From Dirofilaria immitis (Eukaryota; Nematoda; Chromadorea; Rhabditida; Onchocercidae): a stretch of DNA of 64,000 nucleotides. Below the pieces are notes generated by a model, which searched no databases, was not told the origin of the DNA, and was given only the letters and a program-made list of their open reading frames with translations. Where the stretch lies: NCBI GenBank assembly GCA_024305405.1, contig JAKNDB010000068.1, forward strand, positions 2,604,501 to 2,668,500. Reading direction: 5' to 3'. Positions 27,530 through 40,900 of the stretch are shown here, one piece after another (position 1 is the stretch's first letter; the number at the start of each line of letters is the position of its first letter). A program made the translations under genes and the position numbers.

Positions 27530-29461
27530 TAAGTGTAATATTTGTTATGATAAGTATTGAAAAAGTTTTTGCAAGAGTAGTAAATGATAAAAACAATGAT
27601 TGAATTTATGATATTAGTGTATTGATAAAAATGATAAAGCAGAATAATCGTTTCAGCCAAACTATAAATCGATTTAAAAAAATAATTTACTTTCATAAAA
27701 ATAAAAATTAAATTAAAAAAAAAAGAAAAATCTTTTTTAGGTTCATATGCATGGAAGGATTCATCACCTGTAACATTCTTAAATTGGGCCGATGATGAAC
27801 CATTAGATACAAAAGGTCGAATTGTACAACAATGTGTAAAAATGCAACTTAATGGTAATTATACCTGGCATAGTATTAGCTGTTGGCAAAGTACTCATTT
27901 CCTATGTTCAGTACCTGTAGAAAATGTACATCATAATTTTGAAGGTAATTATTTTGATAAATATTTTTTGAAAATTTAAATTTCAAATTTCTTATTTAGA
28001 TAAGTATTGATTTTTACCGAAATAAATGTTTAAAATTTCAAAAGTTTTGAGCCTAAAAAGTTTCGAAAATTTTCAGAAAAAACAAAAAGAAAATTTAAAT
28101 AAATTTTGTTTTGCCAATGAATTTAAATTAAATGCATTGCGGCAAAAGTTTCACTCTTATCAATGTTTAAAATGATAATAAGTTTGACGAAATAAATTAT
28201 TTAAATAATTTTAATTTCATTTGTTCAATTCATTTTCAATTAAAAATTTTGCTTTCTGATTTTAGGTGACAATGATGAAAATGAAATGCCATCATCGTCA
28301 CATTCATCAAATGATAAGAAGAGGAATAGTGGGGAAGAAATTTCCCATAATAGTGATAACCATGATGATAAAATAAGCGCTAATAATCAAACCTGTAAGT
28401 AATGTACTATTAAAAATTTTCTTTTCACATTTTCATTTTTTTGTGTTTAAATGACTAAAATTATGCAAATTAAATGAATTGCAATTGATAAAATAATTAT
28501 AGAATATTTCAAGAAGATATAGATCAAACTTAGCCTAGCCTACTTCCAGATCTAGCCTAGACTAGTCTTGTCCATATCTTTAATTTAATTAATATTAAAA
28601 TATAATATGAAATAGAAATAATAAAAATATTATTTGATTAGTAATATGTAGAAATGAAGTCGAATTTAAAGTAATTAATTTGAAATTAAATAATTTTAAT
28701 TCTTAAACTAAAATAATCATTAATTAAGCATTGTATTTTTGCCTTATATAATTCAGCTAAAATATGAAATTCACTTATTTTTTTATGTTAAATTTTAGCT
28801 CTAATATTTCTTTAACGATATTCAGTTATTTATTATTAGATTATTAGTAATTAATTATAATATAAATTATAATGAAATAGAAATCAAAAACTTGTTTGCA
28901 TATATTTACAATATTTCGCTATAATAATTAACTGTATGATATGACTTTAATTAACTGTATGATATGATGACTGAATTTTCCATTTTTATTCTATCTCAAA
29001 TCATACCATAATCATTATCACTAATTAATAACTTTCCCATTTTTATTCTATTCCAATGCCATAATCATTATCAGTAATTAATAATTTCCCATTCCTATCC
29101 TATTCCAATTCATACTATAATCGTTATCGATTTCTATTCTATCCTAATTTATGCTAAGTTTTATATCATTATTCTATTCCAATTTGTGTTATAATTAATA
29201 CTAGCATTACTAATTAATGAGCTGTTAATAATTTTGGAATACTAATTTTGTAGAAGTATTTCTTTTGCAGTATCATCAATGTCATCAACACAATCGACAA
29301 GCGCAATTAGTATTCTTGGAGAGATCTGTTTAACATTTATCATTGTGTTAAGTATAATCGGTGGCATACAATTATGGAAACGAAAGCGACGATTGCGCCT
29401 GAGCAATCAACGAATTGTTCAATTTGATCAACTTCAAAATGAGGAAGAGAATATTATGTAG
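15862..29461 (+). CDS. Transmembrane multi-C-type-lectin-domain protein (22 exons)
   Basis: Exons: 15862-15958, 16235-16431, 16739-16875, 17337-17446, 17620-17720, 17815-17836 (tentative), 18246-18424, 19143-19213, 19478-19588, 19832-19908, 19982-20140, 20812-20930, 21741-21934, 22093-22160, 22802-22894, 24019-24212, 24854-25020, 25567-25712, 27300-27423, 27741-27944, 28266-28394, 29271-29461. The roughly 963-residue product has a signal peptide (MYMIFLFLLSALYL), five C-type lectin domains (about 37-205, 225-386, 412-578, 580-699, 709-855), an acidic Ser/Asn/Asp linker, a transmembrane helix (about 919-936) and a KRKRR-flanked tail. Lectin hallmarks include CHNGW, WWIGL, WTDG, RRFICQ, YWIGLH, WSDG, AWIGMD, PYICEA and NWADDEP. 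The classical EPN and QPD sugar-binding triplets were not seen, so calcium-dependent mannose or galactose binding is doubtful. A surface or endocytic recognition role is inferred from the architecture. Exons 12 and 16 are frame-broken, the exon 14/15 junction is off by one base, and intron 9 seems to start with GC. Confidence 0.88.
15985..16066. repeat. GA-rich tract in lectin intron 1
   Basis: Interrupted AGAG purine run on the + strand, in intron 1 (15959-16234). It does not interrupt the splice signals. Confidence 0.8.
18010..18175 (+). pseudogene. Decayed duplicate of lectin exon 7 and its upstream intron
   Basis: This stretch repeats, about 161-166 bp to the left, the sequence around the functional exon 7 start. 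'attattttattcattg' matches 'attattttgtccattg', and 'actgtatgctaccgtttgca' matches 'actgtatgttaccgtttgca', with matching flanks back to 'ttttatatgctt' versus 'ttttcatatgct'. The copy lacks the acceptor and the proline-cysteine-glycine start of the real exon and soon loses frame, so it is not used. Confidence 0.8.
18492..18596. repeat. 32-bp tandem repeat in lectin intron 7
   Basis: Three near-identical copies of 'gataactaatttaattatt' plus a T-rich end. Confidence 0.85.
20162..20210. repeat. (TC)n microsatellite in lectin intron 11
   Basis: Uninterrupted TC repeat of about 16 units following the exon 11 donor, then pyrimidine-rich sequence. Confidence 0.93.
21026..21215. repeat. 103-bp direct duplication in lectin intron 12
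   Basis: 'cattttattactatttatca' occurs at 21026 and 21129, and the copies are essentially identical over about 90 bp. Confidence 0.9.
21295..21455. repeat. 42-bp tandem repeat in lectin intron 12
   Basis: Nearly four copies containing 'ttgtttaggacatcatataa'; the last copy is diverged. Confidence 0.92.
23585..23915. repeat. Diverged duplication in lectin intron 15
   Basis: Two segments about 215-220 bp apart share 'attactgt', 'tttatttatttttcaaagat' and 'aaaattgattaataat' with scattered changes. This is an older duplication in the 1.1-kb intron between exons 15 and 16. Confidence 0.75.
24335..24560. repeat. 111-bp direct duplication with ATT run in lectin intron 16
   Basis: 'ggatagtaatttattattat' and 'aagctatcataaattatcag' occur twice, 111 bp apart; the right copy has a longer pure ATT run. 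Confidence 0.9.
26022..26576 (-). CDS. SSP-type MSP-domain sperm protein, nested in a lectin intron
   Basis: Two exons, 26576-26475 and 26246-26022, joined in phase 0 across a 228-bp GT-AG intron, give a complete 108-residue protein. It starts MALNIDPPEVTFKA, has SRLSFKVKS at the exon junction, a YRVSPVYGFV core and KFVIQWAEV near the end. This is the single MSP (immunoglobulin-like beta sandwich) fold at the length of the nematode small sperm-specific proteins, shorter than true MSPs (about 127 residues). Family members are expressed in sperm and are thought to be cytoskeletal or signalling. The whole gene lies inside intron 18 (25713-27299) of the lectin gene on the other strand. GATA-like sites occur upstream (27018-27095) but are common throughout this DNA. 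Frame and splice sites are intact. Confidence 0.95.
27477..27528. repeat. (AAT)n microsatellite in lectin intron 19
   Basis: About 16 uninterrupted AAT triplets. Their complement encodes the poly-Tyr open frame on the minus strand, which is not a gene. Confidence 0.95.
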
Positions 29462-29583
29462 AATGATGATGTTAATGATAATGACAATGATAATGATGAT
29501 GATGGCACGGGTTAATTAATCAACGATAATGAAATGATTATTTTTTATCAATTATTTAAACATTTTCAATATTTTTTTGCAAC

Positions 29584-29589
29584 GAATAA
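29584..29589 (+). terminator. Candidate polyadenylation signal of the lectin gene
   Basis: AATAAA about 120 nt after the stop codon, in a short AT-rich 3' region. Confidence 0.4.
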
Positions 29590-31138
29590 AAAAAATTATT
29601 TTATATTAATATAAAAACTTAATAAATAAATTGTACTTAATATTAATTTCATTTATATAACAATAATTATTATTTATACCTCTATTTTACTATTTATTTA
29701 TAATTTCTTTCATTTATGCAAATTATCATTTATAGAAAATCATTTTATCATATAATAAAGCTTTTTAGTAATATGATAAAAAATTAGGAAACGAATAATA
29801 ATAATAATAATAATGATAATACGATTATTAAGTTGAAATATTTATAAAAAATTTTAAATTTGTAAAAGATTTTGTTTATTGCATTGTAAAATTTTAATTT
29901 TTAATTTTTCCTTTTTTTGAAAATTATATAATTTCAAATTTTATATAAATTTCTTCGAGAAATGTTTACTTTCGTTTTTTTTTTATTATTTTCTTTTTGT
30001 TGTATGTTTTTAAATTGCATTTTTCATTTTCGCTTTTTTGCTTCGTTTATTTCGATCGAAAAATTCCATTTCCAATATATTTATCTGATTATTTTATCAT
30101 TAATGCAATTAGCATCATAAAAGATTTGATAAAAAAAAATTTTTGCGCAATACTCTAATGTTAACATTTTTAAATAATAATTACCAATGAAATAATTATG
30201 TATCAGTTAGAAGATTTAAATTCAACTTAATTGATATATTCTAATATTTTCGAAGAGAATTGTAGAAAGTTCTTGTCTTTCGAAAAATCGAATTGCATTA
30301 ATTCCACCATTAAATACTTACCGTCATATGTTGGCAGAGTTTAGCAAGAAAACCCTGAGATTTCAGATTTTCTAAAAGTTTGAATTTTACGAAATAATGG
30401 AAATGATTTCAAAATTGGGAATTTAAAAAGTAAGTTAACTTCGAGAATATTTTAATATTTGACAATTGTATGTGTAATAATAATTGAAATTTCGCAGTTC
30501 ATTTCGCAGTGGATATATTTCAAAAGATATTAGTAAATCTAAAATTTCTAAAAGAAAAGAAAATTAGAAAATGGATAAGGTAGATAATAATTACATTAGA
30601 AAAAATGTTATCGAATATTTCGATTAAAATCGGTTCTTACAGAAAAATGCAGTGATTAATCATATGAAAGTTAAGCAATCAATATGACAATAATGAATGG
30701 AGAATTGCTGGAAATAATGATAATGGTAATAATGATGATGATGAGTTGAGGAGTTATCAGGAATAATGATATTTTTTTCAACGAGAACACATATGCAAAA
30801 TTTATAAAGCTATTAAAAAATGACAATATTTTCTGCTTTATTTTATTCAAAAAGTTTAATATAAAAATTGAGAAAATGAATCATCAAAAGATACCAATCT
30901 CGAGACATTGTTATTCTCATAAGATTGCCCAAGAAATAGTTAATAATCGTTGTGAAATTAAAACTTTACATAAAGTTGTGGTTAATTGAATAATGAGATT
31001 AGTTATTCAATATATTCCATTAAATGGAATTTTTAAAAGTTCAACTTTTCAAGCATAAATTCTAAAGGGAAAATAAGAAAAATCAAAAGAAAAATTTCTT
31101 TTTGTAAATTCTAAATTTGTTGTTTTTTCGTTTTATTA
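29590..31138. other. Gene-free stretch between the lectin and LIN-24-like genes
   Basis: Only one exon-like element is visible. On the minus strand, 30356-30324 is a 33-nt in-frame segment (GFLAKLCQHMT) between 'aaatctcag' and 'gtaagtatt'. No partner exons were found, so it is not called as a gene. Confidence 0.4.
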
Positions 31139-31430
31139 TCATTTATCATTATCATCATTATTCCTAATAACTCCCAATTCATCATCATTATTATCATTTC
31201 TAATAACTTCCGATTCATCACCATCACCATCATTAATCCTGATAATTTCATCATTATCATTCCCGGTAACTCTCAATGCATCATTATCATCATTATTCCT
31301 GATAACCCCAAATTCATCATCATCATAATACCCGATAGCTCCCATCTCACGATCACCATCATTATTCCTGATAATTCTCGATTTACCATCATCATCATCA
31401 TCATTATTCTTGATGACTGATAACATTGGT
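31139..31430. repeat. Degenerate GAT/AAT-rich repeat with Asp/Asn-rich open frame
   Basis: About eight irregular copies of a unit like 'attattcctgataactccc' separated by ATC triplet runs. The minus strand is open for 95 codons of Asn, Asp, Glu, Val and Ile, with the recurrent phrase VIRNNDD. A shorter inverted relative is at 30700-30770. The open frame is most simply a by-product of the triplet period; no start, splice or partner exon supports a gene. Confidence 0.75.
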
Positions 31431-31952
31431 TCTTCTTAGATTTATTATTATTATCACCATAATGTTCGCAAATTAGTCTTCAAATTCCAATTTATCTTAT
31501 TGTCAATAAGGTAAGAATACAATCATAGACTTTTAAAATATGCGACTTCAAAGCAATATTTTTAACAAGGATCAAAAATATCGACGATTAATTAACTGAT
31601 GATTATTATACTGAATTATTCAACGATTAACATCATAAAACCAATTCTGAATTATCGAGTAATCGAGAGTACAACATTTTATTAATCTGATTTTTTTGGC
31701 AAAAGCTTATAATTCACAAAATCAATTCTTATATATATATATATGTGTGTGTATAATATATGAAAATTTATATATAACATTTGGGAATTTTAATTTTTCT
31801 TGTTAAATTTTTAAAAATTTCCAAAATTATTTTTATTTATATTATTTGAAAAATATAAAAATTTTATTTTAAGAGATAAGACATGTCGAAAAAGAAAAAA
31901 TGAACGATGCAATGTTCTTTTTTTTTCGAGAATATCGAGATTTAATTCGTTT

Positions 31953-34900
31953 TTAATCAACCATCATTTTTTCTTTATCACCAAATGGCTCTTCTTTGAG
32001 ATCGATTCGTTGTTTCAATGCAAACTGAAATTTGTTTAATTATAATTTCAGGCTGTTATAGACGAAAAAAAACTTATCATTGTTTTTAAACCAAGCAATA
32101 ATTTATGCAATATTATTTTATAAAAAAACAAAATTTCAAGCATATAAGAGATTTAACTGAATATAAAATTAAAAATTGTTTAATAGAAATTTTAAAAATT
32201 TTATAAAACAAATTAATTCTCGATTATACCAGAAATAAATGATAAAAATAATTATATGAAATCATTTATCATCTTAGGTTATCATTCATTAATGATAACG
32301 ATAAAAATTTTTAAATTATTTAAAATATAGCATTAGGAATGAAAATTGTGATTAAAAAAATAGTATATTATAATTTAAATTTTCAATTTATTATAAAATT
32401 TCTACCTTAATTTTCTTTTTTTTGCTGGTGAAATCTAACAAAAAATAATTTATATTTCTTTATTTAAACATATCAATGATATGATGATAAGCTGTAAATA
32501 GCAAAATAAAAAGGAAAAGAATTTCGTCTATTCCTACATTCGATAAATTAAAATTTAATAGCTATGAATTTTAATAATATATCCTTTATCGATGTATGTC
32601 ACGAAATTCAAGTTGATTAATGATAGATAAGAATTTCTATCATATCATACACATGCCATGCTTTATAGTCATTTAAGTCATTTTGAAAAATAATTAAAAA
32701 CTTAAAATAAATATTATAAATAATCATTTTTTCGTTATACAAATAATAGCAATGTTTTATGAGAAAAAGATTTCATTGCTCATATTTCTTAATTTTATTC
32801 AATTTAAGTATTAAATTTAAATTTAGATATATCGATTATTAATTGATATTATCGATCTTATTCGTCGTCACACCTTCATACGAAATACAGAATTAAATCA
32901 TTCATAAATTAATTATTACTTTTATTTAACTTAAAATATTAAAAGACATTGAAGAAATTTGAAATAAAATTTTTAAATTAATAATCAAAATATTTATTAA
33001 GAAATTAATTTTAAATTTAATTTACTTTTTTATTTAATTTTCTTTTCAAAATATTTGCCAAATAGAATTTTAATTTGTAATAATAAAATTGAAATTTTCT
33101 TCATCGTCTTCGTCTTCTTTTTTTTGAATTTATTTTATTTCGAAAAATGAAATAAAAGAAAATTACTTATAATTATTGCTGAAATTTTCATTCATTCATT
33201 CATTCATTCATTCATTCCTTTTTCTTTTTCATATACCTTAATTATTTTCTCAGGTAATTTTAATATTTAATATTCAGCATTAGTTGCTTGTTTTTTTCAT
33301 ATGAAGATTATATTTATTGTTAAATCTTGAGATAGAGCAAAATAATGAGGGTAATTTTTCTCTTCTTTTTTTCTCGAGAAAAGAATTTTTATTGATGATA
33401 AATAGAACTAGTTTTGTTTATTTTAATGTATATAGATAGGTTCAAATCATTATTTATTTCACATTAAAATGTAATTTTCATGGCAATCAAAAACTTTTTT
33501 TTCCTTCATTTCTTTTTCATTTCTCGTTTAAAAAAAAAAAAACCAATACTAAGTAAACAAAATGCTCATCTTACATTTGTTTACTGATATAATATACATA
33601 TGGAAGATATTATATATTTTGAATGAAATTTTATTTTCAATTAGAAATTTGCAATCAATCAATAATTCTTATCTTTTAATATTACATTATAGAACGATAT
33701 TTTGGAAGAAAAAAAACTTGCAAAAAATATTATTATGAAATAAAAATAAAAATTTAATAAACCTGAAATGAGCAGGTACCCCTGGATATTATTCGTACAC
33801 ATTGTGCACCTTCGATCATAGCACATGCTTTAATATCTTTTCTGACATGTCGTGATTCCAGATGATCTCGAAATATCTCGACTATATTCATTGTTAATGG
33901 TAATACTAAAGCACCATCTTTTCTCCTAAAATATTTCTTATCCTATATATATACATATATAGGCAACCTGAAAATAAACTTAGATATTTTTGATATTTCG
34001 ATTATAATAGGCAAAGTAATAATTTTTTAAACTTTTCCTTTTATATTATTCAAATAAAATTTTGAATTAAATTTTGTCATAAAAAATTTTAAAAATTACT
34101 GTATAAAAATAAATAATCCATAATTTTTGAAATTTTAAATTTTTTTAATAATCAATATAAATAAGGAAGGAATGAAATTAATATTTAATTAATTAATTAA
34201 TTTGATTAATCAATTAAAAATACAATTTAATAAAACCTTCTGATTGATATTGTCACCAATCCAGAAAGTATCGAGACAACACTATATGTGCCACGATAAT
34301 TCATTTCTTCGATAATAATTGATGCTTCTGTTTTAAAATGTGGTGGTACCACAACTGTACTATCAACACCCCATGACATCACTTCTGATTTTGTATTCTC
34401 GTTGACATTGTTAAAATTCATTTCACGCTTGAAACCTGCTTTCAATTCGGCTATTTCACCTAAATTATTATCCAAAACGATTTATAAAATCAGTGATAAA
34501 TGATAAAGAGATAAAATCTAAATTATCTAAGAGAATTTATAAAATAAGTGATAAACGTTAAGAGAGATAAATGATAAAAGATAAATATTTAAATTTTTAA
34601 TACGCATTAATTAAATGAATTTTTCTCTTTTTAAAACTTTTTGAAATCATTTATTTTCCATTTATCATTTCATATAGAACTATGCAAATTGCAACTTTCC
34701 ATGATATTATCGTTTTATAATATAGCAACCTTTGAACTTTTGCTTACTTATAATAACTGTGGTCATTTTTTCATTTTCCCGTAATGTCAGGTAAAATATT
34801 TAATGATGATATTTAAGGTTGCTAAAGAAGAAAGATGAGATTGATTAAATTTATTATCTTCTTTTCACTTACCTATCAACTACAGGTAACAAAATAAATG

Positions 34901-37900
34901 GGATTAAAAGGTTGTAAATAAACTTGGAAGATTATTGTACAAAAAAAGGAATATGTTATAATATTAATTAATATTGAGTATGAATAATTTTAAAATTAAA
35001 TTGTTTACTTTTTTATTATTTTTAAAAATTTTTTATTTATTTTTTCAGTTATTCAAATTATTCGCTTATTATTTTAGGTTTAAATTTGAAATAAATAATA
35101 ATAATAATAGGTAAATCATTTTTCTTCAAGATTATCAGTTTATCATTTTCATCTGTTTTATCTTTTTTGAAGAAATGTGATAGTTTACTTTTGTGAATTA
35201 ATAAACAATTCCGATACATGCCATGTTTATTTTACATTTATATATCAATTACAATATTTGGCCTAATAAGCCAAAGGCTTATTTAACATGCATGCCAATA
35301 GAACAGTAGAATAGAAAATCGAGCCAAAAAGGAAATGCAAAAGAAAGCAGTTTAGTTACATTTTATTTCCATAAATCACAAGCATAATTATTTCCAACTA
35401 TTAAATGCCACTTTTTTTTTCTAAATTCGATTGGCAAATAAAAGAATAGTTGAAAAAAAGAAAAGTTTTGCCTTTTACATCAATAAATGAAATTTCATTG
35501 ATTTTTAAGCTCTAATTTTACTTTTCTTTTATTATTTTTCCCAATTTAAATTTCAAATTTTTAGATATTTTTAATTTTATAAATTAATCCTACACGAAAA
35601 TCATTTAATAATTAGAAAATCTTTTTCAAATATTCTAAATTTTGCACGAAATTTTTTTCAATTATTACGAATCTGCACGGAATCTTTTTCAAATATTCTA
35701 AATTTTGCACGAAATTTTTTTCAATTATTACGAATCTGCACGGAATCTTTTTCAAATATTCTAAATTTTGCACGAAATTTTTTTCAATTATTATGAATCT
35801 TCACGGAATCTTTTTCAAATATTCTAAATTTTGCACGAAATTTTTTCAATTATTATGAATCTGCACGGAATCTTTTCAAATATTCTAAATTTTGCACGAA
35901 ATTTTTTCAATTATTATGAATCTTCACGGAATCTTTTTCAAATATTCTCAATTTTGCACGAAACTTTTCGAATCTACACACGGAATCTTCTTCAGATAAT
36001 TATTGTGAATTATTCATTGCTATGATATTCTTTCGCTATCCAACATTTTATTCGTATAAAAATTAAACATTGACCATTTAAACTTTTACTAATCTAATAT
36101 AATTTTAATCGCATTAATAATGAAAAATTCTGTCATTGTTTATCTTTTTTTTTTTTTATTCTAAGAAAGCAATTTTACGGAAGATACGGAGGGGAAAGGT
36201 CAACGGGAATGTCGGACAAGTTGTAAGTTTATTTTTAATGTTATTTTATCATGTCGTTTTTTTTTTTTTTGTTTCTTCGTTTTACTTCCATTCATTTATC
36301 TCATCTCTCAATTTCTTGAACTTCTCGAATCAAACTTTAATTGTTACTATCCCTTGAAAGATAATTTCATTTATTTTCTTTATTTGTCATCATCATCTTC
36401 ATCATCATCATCATTATCATCATCATCATTATCGTAATTATTTTTGGTATTTCCGTGAGAAAGAGGTCGTTGAATGAGCGATGTGATAGTTATAGTTGAA
36501 AGGTTAGTTTGATTTAGTTGACAAAAAGTTTCGTGAAACAGCGGGAAGCTTTGTGAGAAAATTTGAACAATATTTGTTCTCATTCTTTGAAATTATTCTT
36601 ATCTGAGTTTTTTTTTTTTTGCATTATCTTAAATGAATTCGTATAGCAAGCAAAGGGGTTTTGCTATTTTTATACTATTTAATAGTAAACAAAATCTTTG
36701 ATTGATTATTTGATCAAATTTAATCATTGATTAAATTTGCATAATCAATGAATAAATAAATTTCTTTCAATATATTTAAATGTTTTTTAAAAAAAATTTA
36801 TCATAAATTTACCTAATATTATTATTTGTACTTATTATTCTTTTTGTGTTATGCTTGTTTATGAATAAATAATATGAGATTATCGAAATTTCGAGAATGA
36901 ATAAATCAAACTTTTCAAATTGTTTCAGAAAAATTTCAAAACTTTTACGCTCATTGCATTTCATTCTCTGATAACAAATTATTATAGCATTGCTGAAGAA
37001 AAGTTCAAATTCAAAATATAATTTCGATTTAAAATTAAGGAACTTAAAATTAGAAATAAAATATCAATTTTCATGAAATGTTTGCAATTCAAATTTCAAT
37101 ATAAAAGAATTGTTTTGACCTATTTCTTTTTTTTTTTTTTTTGAAACTAAATTTCCTTCATATGCCATCGATATTCTCATAAATAAATATTTAAAAAAAT
37201 GAATGAATATGTAAATATGATAATCAATAAAAGCTACCGGAAGGAAACCAAATAATTGATTAGATCAATAAATTAGCTATCAAACAATAAGTTGATAAAT
37301 TAAACACTTAATAGATTGGATTATTGCAGTTTTTTTTTTTATTTTAAAATAAAAAATAAAACAAACAAACATGGCGTTTTTAGCGTTAATTCCGCTTCAC
37401 CACCAATCATATAGCCTTGTTCACGTATAACGCTACATAAACTTTCCGTGGTACGTTCAGTTTTGAATGAATATTCTTGTGATCGATCGGTATTATTTGT
37501 ATAAATCGATTTGAATAATGTAAAAGGACGAGCTCCTTGACAATTCAATTGCGAATATTGTGGCTCCTCATGTCGTATTATCAATTTACGTCGATTCTAC
37601 AATCGTTTAATTTAAAAACAAAAAAAAAGTGAAGTATAACGTAAATATATAATTTGAAATTAAAAAAAAATTACGAAATAATTTGAATTGAATTAAAACA
37701 TAAATTATTATCGAAATACTAAAATACTGAAAACTATCCGAAATATTAGTCATACAATGAATATTAACCAATCTAAGCAACAAATATATAAATAATAAGT
37801 GAATGATCAAAATAATTAGAAATATAATTTTTATAAAATAATAGAAAGTTATGCTTATTTAACAATTGTATCGTCAAGAAATGAATATTTTCTAAAAAGA

Positions 37901-40900
37901 TTGATATTAATAATTAGGCCTTTATTAATCTTTATCTAATATGATAATTTTGTGATAATTAAATAGATAACGCTGGATACAGAAAAGCTGAAGATAGAAA
38001 GAAGAAAAGCAAAATCAATGATACTCGTTTTTATTTATCAATGATTGATAATGTCAATCACTGATGAATGATTTAGTAATAATTACTAAATAGATAAATA
38101 AAGTAGAGCATAGCATATTATGACGAGTTTTATTATAAACTTTAATCAAGCGTAATGTTACGTTTAAATGACGTATGATTACGTTACATTTGCCATATAA
38201 AAAAGCTATTATACCAAATTAATGAACAAATAATTTTTATGTATTGAAGTAATTTATCACCCCTTTATGATAATGCTTGAATTTTACAGCTTACATTTAT
38301 TTGAAGAAATAAAATTTTTTTTCTGATAAAATAAAACACACAAAAATATTTGTGATAAAATAATTGCTAAAATTATCATTTATACGTAATTAAATTTTAA
38401 GAATAATATTTATATATAATACTTATATTCATTTACTGCGGTTCAGTATCAACATCGATTCAGTTTCAGATGCATTCAATCAGATTTCTTTTTCAATCAG
38501 ATCAAATACATTCAATCAGATTTAATTTTCAATCAGTTTCAGATGCATTCAATTAGATTTAATTTTATTGCCATATTTGCCTTTATATTTGTCAAAAAAC
38601 ATTTTATTTAAGTGAAGGATAACTTTCTATTTTCTATGAAAATTTTCTAAGAAAAAAATATTAAATTTATGATTTATGTTGAAATATAATTTTATTAAAT
38701 TTGAAATTTCTTAATAAAAATTTATATTTCATTTAAAAAGAAAATTTTGTAATATAAAATGTAAAATATAATTTTGTTAATTTTATTTTTTCATTTGAAT
38801 GTAAATTTGAATAATTGCATAAATTAATTGAATATTTTTGATGAGAACAAAAAAAGAGAGAAAAATGCTTTATTGATTTTATCAAAGTTTTATCATATCA
38901 TTATTATTATTATTATTTTTTCTGGCAATTTTGATTTTATTTCGGGAAATAAACAAAGTGAAAGAATGAGAAGAAGAATGAATTTATTTTGATTCAAATT
39001 CTCGATAATTATATTTAGTTGATAATTTTCGAAATGGAAAATCTAAAAATCATGAAAAAGAGAGATGCTAGAAGTGAAACGATGATTCAGAAGGAAAAAT
39101 GGAAGAGAAGAAATTGAAAAGATGGAAAATTTAGCGATAGTTCATTGTAAAATGCTAAAATGATGCTAATTGAGTTTCAAATCCATTTATTCGTCTCGAT
39201 GGAATTCTCGTTGGTCTAATGCGATAAGTGCCACCTTCCTTCCGGTAATTGTTAAATCGAATTGATTGACATTTTCAAATTCTTTCCCAAAAACTTTTAT
39301 AATCTATCCGTAAAAAAGAAAAAAGAAAGTTCTAATTTTTATTAAGAAATTTTAATTGCTATTTGATATTTAAAAAGTATTATAATTTATTAAATAATTT
39401 TCCAACCATAAAATAATCATCTGATATACATTCAATTAATAAAATATACATTGAATTGATAAAATATATATTGAATTGATAAAATGTATATATATAAATG
39501 CTGAATAAATCAATAATTAAGCGGTTTATTATGAAATTTTCTATCTATAAAATAATCATCTGATATACATTGAACTGATAAAATATGTATTGAAGTGATA
39601 AAATATACATTGAATTGATAAAATGTATATTTAATTGACAAAATGTGTACATTGAAATGTTGAATAAATCAATAATTAAGCGGTTTATTATGAAATTTTC
39701 CCATTTATAAAATGATTAATTAGCTAAATTAAAAGTTAATTACTATGAATTACTATCATTTCTATCATAATACATTTGCTAAAATATATAATTAATAGCT
39801 TAATGGCTTTTATCAAAAATTAAAAATTAGCATATTTATCGATTTTCATTTTGCTAAAATGCTATTAGCATATTCAAACAACCCATTACCTTTTACACAA
39901 TTCAATTTAATTATTGAAAATAAAATTTTCGAAATTTCTTCGCTTACATTTGAAGATTAATAAAAAATTTAATACGAACTTTTTCTTTTTATTTAGAGAA
40001 ATATTTTTATATTCAATCATTCTTGGATTGTGTTTTGCAAATGTTAGTTATCTTTATGATATCATTATTATGATATCATTAAATTTTAAATTTTCATTTG
40101 TTAAATGACTTTTGATCTTAATTCTAATCAGGTTAATTCATTCATTTTGTAAGGTTAATTCATTCATTTTGTAAACTATAGAATATTATTATGTTATGTA
40201 GAAATAATACAATTATCCATTTATTGATTGTTTATGATTTAAAAGTTCAGATTAATTCAATTTTAAAAACTATTTTGAAAAAGTGAATTATTTATGAATT
40301 TTTCTTGATTACTATTTTCGAATAGTTTTAATACAATGTTCATATGAAAGATGCTTTCAGATTAGTTGCACAGTTGAAATATGTGATTTTCTTTAATCGA
40401 TTTTGTGAAATTGTTAAATATCATTTATCAATTCTTGAGATTCTCAGCTATAAAATCATTTAATTATCAATCATAAAATTTTGAGATTCTCCGCTGTGGA
40501 ATTAATAAACTGCTACTTATAAATTCTTAAATTTTTATCTATAGAATCGTTAAAATATCGCTTATAAATTATCAGTTTCTCATCTATGCAATCATTAAAA
40601 TATTATTTATAAATTCTCAAATTTCCATTCTATAAATCAATCAATAATAATCATAAATTTTCTTTATTTCAATCCTAGATATCAAATGCTTTTAAAATTT
40701 TACTAAAAATGTATTAAATTTATGAACTTTCCCCAACTTTAGTCGATTAATAGAGAGAAGTTGAAATGATAACAATTGAATCGACGAGATTGAGACAGGG
40801 AAAGGCAAAGGGAGATCAGATGATGGTGACGTTTTTTCGAGAGTCAGAAATGGAAAAATGAACAAACGAACGAACGAACGAACGAACGAACAAGAGAACG

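Noticed and set aside
33430..33442. GGTTCAAATC resembling a tRNA B box
   Set aside because: No matching A box or foldable acceptor stem was found upstream; no tRNA was recognised anywhere in the window.
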